The position numbers were made by a program, and so were the translations under genes. A DNA stretch of 64,000 bases, taken from contig NZ_CP084758.1 of NCBI RefSeq assembly GCF_020535565.1, positions 2,011,501-2,075,500 of the forward strand, read 5' to 3'. Below the pieces are notes generated by a model, which worked only from the letters and a program-made list of their open reading frames with translations, searched no databases and had not been told where the DNA came from. Within the stretch, counting starts at the first letter, position 1; every line of letters begins with the position of its first letter. This DNA comes from Shinella sp. XGS7 (lineage in GTDB: Bacteria; Pseudomonadota; Gammaproteobacteria; Burkholderiales; Burkholderiaceae_C). Below are positions 17,065-25,414 of the stretch, in pieces.

Positions 17065-18459
17065 ATGATGAAGAAGACCGCTCTGATCCTGGCGCTGGCT
17101 GCCGCAAGCACGGCTTCCTGGGCCCAGTCCTCCGTCACCGTCTATGGCATTCTGGATGGCGGCGTGAGCTACACCACTGGGATTGCGGGTGGCGCACGCA
17201 AGCAGGTGGTCAGCGGCATCATGGATGGCTCCCGTTTCGGCCTGCGTGGTAACGAGGACCTGGGCGGCGGCTACCGCGCGCTCTTCCTGATGGAGAACCG
17301 CACCGAGCTGGATACCGGCACCAACAGCAACACGCCGGTTTCGGGTTCCACCTTCCTGCCGGACCGTTGGGGCAATGCCGCCGGCATCTTCACCCCGACC
17401 AGCTTCACCTTGCCCTCGACCGTGCCTTCTGCGGTTGCCCAGCAAGTGATCGCCCGCGCCAACGCAGGCCTGGCCGGCGCGCTGCAGACCGCGACCACCA
17501 CCCTTGGTGGTCGTCTGGCGGCGGCCTCTTTTGGCGTCAACATCGGCAATGCGCGATTCTGGGATCGCCAGATTTACGCAGGTCTGGTGACGCCCTACGG
17601 CGCCCTGCTTGCCGGTCGTCAGTACACGCCCGCTTATGAATTGAACGCGGCATTCGATACCCTGGCGACGCAGTCGAGCCTGGCCGCCGGCCAGGTGGCC
17701 GCTGTGCCGGCCGTGATCGATATCCGGCAAAGCAATGCGCTGCAGTACCGCGTCCAGCAGGGCGGCCTGACGGCCAGCCTGATGGTGGCGGCTGGCGAAG
17801 GCGAATCCTCCCAAGGGCGTTTCATCGGCGCCATGGCCATGTACAAGACCGACGACTACGGCGTCGGTGTGGGTGTGAACACCAAGAAGAACGAGCTGGG
17901 TCAGCGCGCGCTGCGCACCATCACCTTTGGCGCTTCCGCCAAGGTGGGGCCTGGCACGGTGAATTTCCTGTTCAACGATGTGTCCGACCCCAATCCCTCC
18001 GGTCTCTCGGCCTTGCTGGGCGGGCTCAGCAGCACGCTGAGCGCGCAAATCGTGCCCGGCCTGGCCGCGCAGATCAATGCCGCCGCGCCGGGGCTCGGCA
18101 CGGTGCTGGGCAGCCAGATCAATGTGGCCAGCCTGGTCAACGACTACAAGCAGGCCTTTGTGCAGAAGGCGACGCTGTTCAGCATTGGCTACAAGATGAG
18201 CTTCGGCCCGCACACCATCTACACGGCCTTCAACAGCTTCAATGACAAGGGGCGCTTCAATGCCGACACCGACTCCTATGGTGCGGTCTACACCTACTCG
18301 CTGTCCAAGCGCACCGACCTGAACTTCGTGTTCACCCACTTCGACAACAAGGCAGGTGGTCAGGCTGCCCCCGGCCAGGCCGGCTTCCTGGGCGGCTTCA
18401 CCAAGGCGCCTGGCGTAGACTCCAACAACGTGGCCGCAGGCATCCGCCACCGCTTCTGA
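17065..18459 (+). CDS. General porin with long internal insertion
   Basis: The second porin has 464 residues, about 130 more than its neighbour. It starts with MMKKTALILALAAASTASWAQ, then SSVTVYGILDGGVSY, has the RFGLRGNEDLGGGYRALF motif and ends in RHRF. The additional length lies in loops, notably an Ala-rich stretch near residues 115-165 and a hydrophobic Leu/Ala/Ser-rich stretch near 310-350. An AGGAGA site precedes the start. The paralogous pair probably differs in channel loops; substrate cannot be read from sequence. Confidence 0.9.
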   Translation: MMKKTALILALAAASTASWAQSSVTVYGILDGGVSYTTGIAGGARKQVVSGIMDGSRFGLRGNEDLGGGYRALFLMENRTELDTGTNSNTPVSGSTFLPDRWGNAAGIFTPTSFTLPSTVPSAVAQQVIARANAGLAGALQTATTTLGGRLAAASFGVNIGNARFWDRQIYAGLVTPYGALLAGRQYTPAYELNAAFDTLATQSSLAAGQVAAVPAVIDIRQSNALQYRVQQGGLTASLMVAAGEGESSQGRFIGAMAMYKTDDYGVGVGVNTKKNELGQRALRTITFGASAKVGPGTVNFLFNDVSDPNPSGLSALLGGLSSTLSAQIVPGLAAQINAAAPGLGTVLGSQINVASLVNDYKQAFVQKATLFSIGYKMSFGPHTIYTAFNSFNDKGRFNADTDSYGAVYTYSLSKRTDLNFVFTHFDNKAGGQAAPGQAGFLGGFTKAPGVDSNNVAAGIRHRF

Positions 18460-18535
18460 GTCCCGCGACAAGGCGGGTTCGCGGCGGCAGGCCTGACCAC
18501 GGGTTCGCCGCACGCCGTTCACGCTCAGTCTCAGT

Positions 18536-18562
18536 ACAAGGGCCGCCGAGTGCGGCCCTTGT
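18536..18562 (+). terminator. Hairpin after second porin
   Basis: An 11-base perfect stem (18536-18546 and 18552-18562) lies about 75 bases after the stop of the second porin. The following T-run is poor, so it is only a probable terminator. Confidence 0.6.
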
Positions 18563-18574
18563 TGCGTCTGGAGA

Positions 18575-19387
18575 ATGTGCTTGTCTGTTTTGATTGGAAG
18601 CGGGCTTTTGAGGCGAAGCCTCGGACTGACGGGCTTGGTGGGCCTGCTGGCCTTGACGGCTTGCGCCTCCTGGCGCGGCACGGCCCCGCAGTCGGGTGAT
18701 CAGGCCCTGACGGTGGAGATGCCCGAATGGTCGGCCCGAGCCCTGCCGGGCAAGCGCAGCACGGCCTACAGCCTGGCGCTCAAGGGGGGCAGGCCTTGCG
18801 TGCTGGCCCAGGCCGACCAGTCCGCCAGCCTGTGGCGTCGCCGCCTGAATCTGGCGCCCGAGAGCCTGGCTACGCTGGAGTTTTCCTGGTGGCTGATGAG
18901 TGCCGACGCCAATGCCACCGTGACCCAACCGGAGCGTGACGACGCGCCCACCCGCCTGGTGCTGGCGTTTGATGGCGATGTGCAGCGCCTGTCCCTGCGC
19001 ACGCGCAGCCTCTTCGAGCTCATGCATACGCTCAGCGGCGAGGCGCCGCCCTATGCCACGCTGATGTATGTCTGGGACAGCCAGGGCGCGGCGCTAGAGA
19101 GCGTGATCGTCAGCAGCCACAGTGACCGGGTGCGCAAGATCGTCGTGGGCTCGGGGGCCAACACCGGCCGCTGGCTGGATTTCCGCCGCGATGTGCGCGC
19201 AGATTTCCAGCGGGCTTATGGCGAGGCGCCCGGTGCCCTGATCGGGGCGGCCTTCATGACCGATGCCGACAATACCCGCAGCCGCAAGACCGCCTGCTAC
19301 GGCGATCTGCTCTTTCGCTCACCTGAAGGGGCGGTTCTGCCGGGCAGTCTGCAGCTGCACGGCGGCAAGACCGCTGCCATGCCCTAG
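18575..19387 (+). CDS. DUF3047 family exported protein
   Basis: The 270-residue protein has an N-terminal hydrophobic export segment ending near LTACAS, which reads as a lipobox with Cys near residue 31. The rest matches the DUF3047 pattern: LEFSWWLMSADAN, RLVLAFDGD, LMYVWDS, RKIVVGSG and a final ACYGDLLF. DUF3047 proteins have no established function; the family resembles carbohydrate-binding beta-sandwich proteins. It stands alone between a porin and the transporter operon. Confidence 0.8.
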   Translation: MCLSVLIGSGLLRRSLGLTGLVGLLALTACASWRGTAPQSGDQALTVEMPEWSARALPGKRSTAYSLALKGGRPCVLAQADQSASLWRRRLNLAPESLATLEFSWWLMSADANATVTQPERDDAPTRLVLAFDGDVQRLSLRTRSLFELMHTLSGEAPPYATLMYVWDSQGAALESVIVSSHSDRVRKIVVGSGANTGRWLDFRRDVRADFQRAYGEAPGALIGAAFMTDADNTRSRKTACYGDLLFRSPEGAVLPGSLQLHGGKTAAMP

Positions 19388-19630
19388 GGCTTTCCCGTTT
19401 GCCGCGCCCATCGGACTTGTCCATGATGGCGCCCAACCGATCGGTGCACTGCCTTGGTGCCCGTTCGATATGCATGCGCTGAGGGGCTGCCTTGCTGTAA
19501 TCACCAGCTGCCAAGCTTGGCGCGCGAAGTGCCGCGGCCCGCGGCACTGGCCATGGCAGGTGGCCCGGATCATGCATGTGACGAGCGTGGTGATGGCCCA
19601 CGCTCTTCCCTCAACGCTGACCGACAAGAC

Positions 19631-20614
19631 ATGCTAGTTTTCATCCTGAGACGTCTCGCCCAGGCCATCGTCGTGATGCTGACCGTGGCCTTCATCGCCT
19701 TCATGCTGTTCCAGTATGTGGGCGACCCCGTCACCAATCTGCTGGGTCAGGACGCCACGCCCGAGCAGCGCGAGCAGCTGCGCAAGGACCTGGGCCTGGA
19801 CGATCCCTTCCCCGTGCAGTTCGCCAAATTCATCGGCAATGCGGTGCAGGGCGAGTTCGGCCTGAGCCTGCGCCAGGGCCGCAAGGTCTCCACCCTGATT
19901 GCCGAGCGCTTCCCGGCCACGCTGGAGCTGGCCATGGCGGCCGGTGTGATCGCCCTGGTGGTGGGCATTCCGCTGGGGGTGTATGCAGCGCTGCGGCGCG
20001 GGCGCTTCACCTCCCAGCTCTTGATGACCCTGTCCCTGCTGGGCGTGTCCCTGCCCACCTTCCTGATCGGCATCCTGCTGATCCTGATCTTCGCGGTGAA
20101 CCTGAAGTGGATGCCCAGCTTCGGCCGTGGCGATGTGATCGCCTTCGGCAGCTGGACCACGGGCCTGCTGACCCTGGACGGGCTCAGGCATCTGGTGCTG
20201 CCGTCGATCACGCTGGCGCTGTTCCAGCTCACCCTGATCATGCGGCTGGTGCGCTCGGAGATGATCGACGTGCTGTCGTCGGACTACATCCGCTTCGCCT
20301 TCGCCCGCGGGCTGCCGCGCACCTACATCTACGGCCGGCTCGCGCTGCGCAATGCGCTGATGCCCGTCGTCACCGTCACCGGCCTGCAGATCGGCCAGCT
20401 CATCGCCTTCGCCATCGTCACCGAAACGGTGTTCCAGTGGCCGGGCATGGGCCTGCTCTTCATCCAGGCCGTGCAGTTCGCCGACATCCCGGTGATGGCG
20501 GCCTATCTCTGCCTGATCTCCTTCATCTTCGTCACCATCAATCTGCTGGTCGACATGCTGTACTTCGCGGTCGATCCGCGCCTGGGCGTCGAGGGCAAGG
20601 CCGGGGGCCACTGA
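19631..20614 (+). CDS. Peptide-type ABC transporter permease (DppB family)
   Basis: This is an inner-membrane permease of the peptide/nickel/opine class. The ATG at 19631 gives 327 residues starting MLVFILRRLAQAIVVM, the usual DppB beginning; an upstream extension to 19454 was rejected. Six membrane segments are visible, and the EAA-type loop is near RFAFARGLPRTYIYGRLALRNALMP. It is the first gene of a five-gene operon. No substrate-binding protein gene is present upstream. Codon use in the last third (from about 20260) is slightly richer in CTC/GTC than its neighbours. Confidence 0.9.
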   Translation: MLVFILRRLAQAIVVMLTVAFIAFMLFQYVGDPVTNLLGQDATPEQREQLRKDLGLDDPFPVQFAKFIGNAVQGEFGLSLRQGRKVSTLIAERFPATLELAMAAGVIALVVGIPLGVYAALRRGRFTSQLLMTLSLLGVSLPTFLIGILLILIFAVNLKWMPSFGRGDVIAFGSWTTGLLTLDGLRHLVLPSITLALFQLTLIMRLVRSEMIDVLSSDYIRFAFARGLPRTYIYGRLALRNALMPVVTVTGLQIGQLIAFAIVTETVFQWPGMGLLFIQAVQFADIPVMAAYLCLISFIFVTINLLVDMLYFAVDPRLGVEGKAGGH

Positions 20615-20615
20615 G

Positions 20616-21839
20616 ATGGGCGCCCTGAGCGAGAACGGCGCCTACCAGCGCCTGTTTGCCCTGCGTGGCGAGCTCACCGCGCTGCGACGCGAGCTGCATG
20701 CCATGCCAGAGTTGGGCTTCCAGGAGACGCGCACCGCGGCGCGCGTGGTGGAGGCGCTGCGCCTGTGCGGTGTGGATGAGATCCACACCGGCATCGGTCG
20801 CACCGGCGTGGTGGCCGTGATCCACGGCCGCGGCGGCGCGGGCGGCCGCCAGATCGGCCTGCGTGCCGATATGGACGCCCTGCCGCTGCAGGAGGACAAC
20901 GAGGTGCCCTGGCGCTCGGCCTCGCCCGGTCTGATGCATGCCTGCGGCCACGACGGCCACACCACCATGCTGCTGGCCGCGGCCCGCTATCTGGCCGAGA
21001 CGCGCCGCTTCGCGGGCAGCGCGGTGCTGATCTTCCAGCCCGGCGAGGAAGGCTATGCCGGTGCGCGCGAGATGATCCAGGACGGGCTGTTCGAGCGCTT
21101 CCCGGTCGAGTCGGTCTACGCCATGCACAACTGGCCCCTGATGCCGGCCGGGCGCATCGGTCTGAACGCCGGCGCCATGATGGCCTCGGCCGACCAGATC
21201 GAGATCGTGCTCCAGGGCCGCGGCGGCCATGGCGCCCACCCCCATCTGGCGGTGGATCCGGTGCTGATGGCTGGCCATGTGATCACCGCGGTGCAGAGCC
21301 TGGTCTCGCGCAATGTGGCGCCGCTGGACCAGGCGGTGGTGAGCCTGTGTGCCATGCAGGCGGGCGACCCCGGCGCCTTCAGCGTGATCCCGCGCGAGGC
21401 CCGGCTCACCGGCACGGTGCGCACCTTCCGCCCCGAGGTGCAGCAACTGATCGAGGAGCGGCTCAACGCCCTGATCGAATCCCTGGCCCTGGGCTTTGGC
21501 GGCCATGCCACGGTGAACTACAAGCGCCTGTACCCCGCCACCATCAACAGCGCGCCCGAGGCGGCCTTCGCGGCCCGGGTTGCGGCCTCCCTGGTGGGCG
21601 AGGCCCAGGTGCAGACCGATCTGCCGCCCAGCATGGGTTCGGAGGACTTCTCCTTCATGCTGCAGGTCAAGCCCGGTGCCTATCTGCGCATCGGCCAGGC
21701 CGCGGCCGACGGCAGCGGGGCCTGCAGCCTGCACAACCCGCGCTACGACTTCAACGACGAGATCCTGCCCCTGGGCGGCGCGCTGTTCGCCGCCCTGGTG
21801 GAGCAAGGTCTGCCCCTGACTTCTTCGCATCCGGAGTGA
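20616..21839 (+). CDS. M20 family amidohydrolase (hippurate hydrolase type)
   Basis: M20D-type amidohydrolases cleave N-acyl amino acids or related amides in the cytoplasm. The 407-residue protein has the family motifs RRELHAMPELGF, GLRADMDALPL, HACGHDGHTTMLL, FQPGEEG with the catalytic Glu, the dimerisation-domain GRGGHGAHPH, and MGSEDFSF near the end, so the metal ligands are present. It starts 2 bases after the permease stop and ends 8 bases before the next permease. This suggests that the transporter imports the amide or peptide that it cleaves. Confidence 0.92.
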   Translation: MGALSENGAYQRLFALRGELTALRRELHAMPELGFQETRTAARVVEALRLCGVDEIHTGIGRTGVVAVIHGRGGAGGRQIGLRADMDALPLQEDNEVPWRSASPGLMHACGHDGHTTMLLAAARYLAETRRFAGSAVLIFQPGEEGYAGAREMIQDGLFERFPVESVYAMHNWPLMPAGRIGLNAGAMMASADQIEIVLQGRGGHGAHPHLAVDPVLMAGHVITAVQSLVSRNVAPLDQAVVSLCAMQAGDPGAFSVIPREARLTGTVRTFRPEVQQLIEERLNALIESLALGFGGHATVNYKRLYPATINSAPEAAFAARVAASLVGEAQVQTDLPPSMGSEDFSFMLQVKPGAYLRIGQAAADGSGACSLHNPRYDFNDEILPLGGALFAALVEQGLPLTSSHPE

Positions 21840-21846
21840 ACCATCC

Positions 21847-22788
21847 ATGAGCAGTTCTCCCGCTCCCGCCGGCGCCGCGCCGGGCGCGTTCAAGCGCTTT
21901 TTTGACGGCGACGTCTGGTACTCCTTCCGCCGCTCGCCCACCGCCATCATTGCCGCGGTGATCGCCTTCATCTGCGTGTTCTGCGCGGTGTTCGCCGAGT
22001 TCGTGGCGCCTCACAACCCCTTTGACCTGGCCTCGCTGGAACTGATGGACGCGCGCCTGCCGCCGGCCTGGATGGACGAGGGGCAAGCCAAGTACCTGCT
22101 GGGCACCGACGACCAGGGCCGCGACATCCTCTCGGCCCTGATGTACGGCGCCCGCATCTCGCTCTTCGTGGGTCTGGCCTCGGTGCTGCTGTCCATGATC
22201 ATCGGCGTGGGCCTGGGCCTGCTGGCCGGCTTTGTGGGCGGCAAGGTGGACGCCTTCATCATGCGCGTCTGCGACGTGATGCTGTCCTTCCCCTCCATCC
22301 TGATCGCCCTGCTGATCGACGGCGTGGGCCGGGCCATGTTCCCCAATGCGCACGACACCCTGGCCTTCGCGGTGCTGATCCTGGCCATTGCCCTGACCGG
22401 CTGGGTGCAATACGCCCGCACCGTGCGCGGCTCCACCATGGTGGAGCGCAACAAGGAGTATGTGCAGGCCGCGCGCGTGATCGGCGTGAGCCCGCTGCGC
22501 ATCATGCGCAAGCATGTGCTGCCCAATGTGCTGGGCCCGGTGCTGGTGCTGGCCACCATCCAGGTGGCCGCGGCCATCATCACCGAGGCGACCTTGTCCT
22601 TCCTGGGTGTGGGCGTGCCGCCCACCAGCCCTTCGCTGGGCACCCTGATCCGGGTGGGCAATGACTTCCTCTTCTCGGGCGAGTGGTGGATCACGATCTG
22701 GCCCGGCGTGATGCTGGTGCTGATCGCCCTCTCGGTGAACCTGCTGGGCGACTGGCTGCGTGATGCCCTGAACCCCCGTCTGCGCTGA
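21847..22788 (+). CDS. Peptide-type ABC transporter permease (DppC family)
   Basis: This is the second permease of the transporter. The 313-residue protein has the DppC N-terminal cytoplasmic segment (WYSFRRSPTAIIAAVIAF), a periplasmic region containing LLGTDDQGRDILSALMYG, and about six membrane segments. The EAA loop is near QAARVIGVSPLRIMRKHVLPN. Complete and of normal length. Confidence 0.93.
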   Translation: MSSSPAPAGAAPGAFKRFFDGDVWYSFRRSPTAIIAAVIAFICVFCAVFAEFVAPHNPFDLASLELMDARLPPAWMDEGQAKYLLGTDDQGRDILSALMYGARISLFVGLASVLLSMIIGVGLGLLAGFVGGKVDAFIMRVCDVMLSFPSILIALLIDGVGRAMFPNAHDTLAFAVLILAIALTGWVQYARTVRGSTMVERNKEYVQAARVIGVSPLRIMRKHVLPNVLGPVLVLATIQVAAAIITEATLSFLGVGVPPTSPSLGTLIRVGNDFLFSGEWWITIWPGVMLVLIALSVNLLGDWLRDALNPRLR

Positions 22789-22804
22789 TCAGGAGCCCGC
22801 CATC

Positions 22805-23787
22805 ATGACTGCCCCCCTGCTTCAAGTCCGCAATCTGCGCGTCGAGTTCCCGACGCGCCGCGGCACCCTGCTGGCCCTGGACAACATCAGCTTCGACATC
22901 GCGCCCGGCGAGATCCTGGGCGTGGTGGGGGAATCCGGCGCCGGCAAGTCGCTCACCGGCGCGTCCATCATCGGCCTGCTGGACCCCCCGGGCCGCATCG
23001 CCGGCGGCGAGATCCTGCTGGAAGGCCGCCGCATCGACAATCTGCCCTATGAGGAAATGCGCAAGGTGCGCGGCCGCCAGATCGGCGCCGTGTTCCAGGA
23101 CCCGCTCACCTCGCTGAACCCGCTCTACACCGTGGGCCGCCAGCTGGTGGAGACCATCACCACCCATCTGCCGCTCACCGAGAGCCAGGCCCGCGCCCGC
23201 GCCATCGACCTGCTCAAGCAGACCGGCATCCCGGCCGCCGAGCAGCGCATCGACCAGTACCCGCACAAGTTCTCCGGCGGCATGCGCCAGCGCGTGGTGA
23301 TCGCCCTGGCCCTGGCGGCCGAGCCCAAGCTCATCGTGGCGGACGAGCCCACCACGGCGCTGGACGTGTCCATCCAGGCGCAGATCATTTCCCTGCTCAA
23401 GCGCGTGTGCAAGGAGCAGGGCGCGGCCGTGATGCTGGTGACCCACGACATGGGCGTGATCGCCGAAACCTGCGACCGCGTGGCCGTGATGTACGCCGGG
23501 CGCGTGGCCGAGATCGGTCCGGTGCACGATGTGATCCACAAGCCGGCGCACCCCTACACGGTGGGCCTGATGGGCTCCATCCCCGCCATGGACGAGGATC
23601 GCGAGCGTCTCTTGCAGATCGACGGCGCCATGCCGCGCCTCAACGCCATCCCCACCGGCTGCGCCTACAACCCGCGCTGCCCCAAGGTGTTCGAGCGCTG
23701 CCGCGCCGAGCGCCCCGAACTGATGCCGGTGGCCGCCACGCGCGCGGCCTGCTGGCTGCATCAAGCCGCCCACAAGGAAGCCGCCGT

Positions 23788-23791
<4 letters not shown>
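22805..23791 (+). CDS. Peptide-type ABC transporter ATPase (DppD family)
   Basis: This is the first of two cytoplasmic ATPases energising import. The 328-residue protein has Walker A GESGAGKS, signature FSGGMRQRV, Walker B LIVADEPT, switch His in MLVTHDMG, and the C-terminal oligopeptide/dipeptide domain with CAYNPRCP and RPEL. It overlaps the next gene by ATGA. All nucleotide-binding motifs are intact. Confidence 0.95.
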
Positions 23792-24783
<992 letters not shown>

Positions 24784-24808
24784 GTCCGCGCCTGAGCCCG
24801 GTGGCCGC

Positions 24809-24988
24809 CTAGCGCGGTGCCGGGCTGGCTGCGCTGGCCGGCTGGGCCGGGGCCGGGGCCGGCAGCTTGAGCGGCCCTTTCTGGCCGCAAGCGGCCATCA
24901 GCAATGGCACCAGGGTCATCAGGGCCAGGCCCAGGGCGCGGCGCGCGCGCGGACCTACACTTGCGCACTTCTTTGTGTTCATCTTCAT
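24809..24988 (-). CDS. lptM: LptM-type small lipoprotein (YifL/LppL)
   Basis: LptM helps the LptDE lipopolysaccharide translocon mature. The 59-residue protein has a basic N-terminus, a hydrophobic stretch (LGLALMTLVPLLMAAC) with a lipobox Cys at residue 34, and the diagnostic GQKGPLKLP motif just after it, ending in an Ala/Pro tail. ATGs at 24988 and 24982 are both possible. In many proteobacteria lptM precedes lysA; here the next gene is the unrelated transporter. It is divergent from cyaY with only 12 bases between start codons. Confidence 0.88.
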   Translation of the reverse strand: MKMNTKKCASVGPRARRALGLALMTLVPLLMAACGQKGPLKLPAPAPAQPASAASPAPR

Positions 24989-25000
24989 GCCCGCGAGTTT

Positions 25001-25354
25001 ATGACCGCTCTTGCCGCCACGCCGCTCAGCGATGCCGACTACCACGCCCAGACCCATGCCTTGCTGGCCCGGGTGGAGGCCCAGATCGACGCCTGGCTGG
25101 AGGCCGATGTGATCGATATCGACACGCACCGCAGCGGCGGCCTGCTCGAGCTCTCCTTCCCCAATGGCAGCAAGATCGTGCTGAACACCCAGCCGCCGCT
25201 GCAGGAGCTGTGGCTGGCCGCGCGCCAGGGCGGCTACCACTTCCGCCATGTGCAGGGCCGCTGGCTGGAGCGCGAGGGTCGCGAGTTTCTGGCCCTGCTG
25301 TCCGAGGCGGCCAGCGCGCAGGCGGGCCAGCCCCTGGCCTTCACGCCGGCCTGA
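25001..25354 (+). CDS. cyaY: Frataxin-like iron-sulfur assembly protein CyaY
   Basis: CyaY binds iron and tunes IscS-dependent iron-sulfur assembly. The ATG at 25001 gives 117 residues; a longer upstream frame was rejected. It shows the acidic first helix (DADYHAQTHALLARVEAQID), the DIDTHRSGGLLELSF strand, NGSKIVLNTQPP with the conserved N and Q, and ELWLAARQGGYHF, all typical of the family. Divergence from lptM is the usual arrangement. Confidence 0.93.
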   Translation: MTALAATPLSDADYHAQTHALLARVEAQIDAWLEADVIDIDTHRSGGLLELSFPNGSKIVLNTQPPLQELWLAARQGGYHFRHVQGRWLEREGREFLALLSEAASAQAGQPLAFTPA

Positions 25355-25364
25355 TCGCTCCCAA

Positions 25365-25389
25365 GAAAAAGCCCCGCGCGAGCGGGGCT
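25365..25389 (-). terminator. Terminator between cyaY and mrcA
   Basis: Perfect 9-base arms (25368-25376 and 25381-25389) enclose GCGA. On the minus strand five U residues follow, so it best serves mrcA, whose stop is 26 bases upstream in that direction; on the plus strand it may also end cyaY. Confidence 0.75.
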
Positions 25390-25414
25390 TGGCATGGAGC
25401 GGCCTGGCGCCGAC

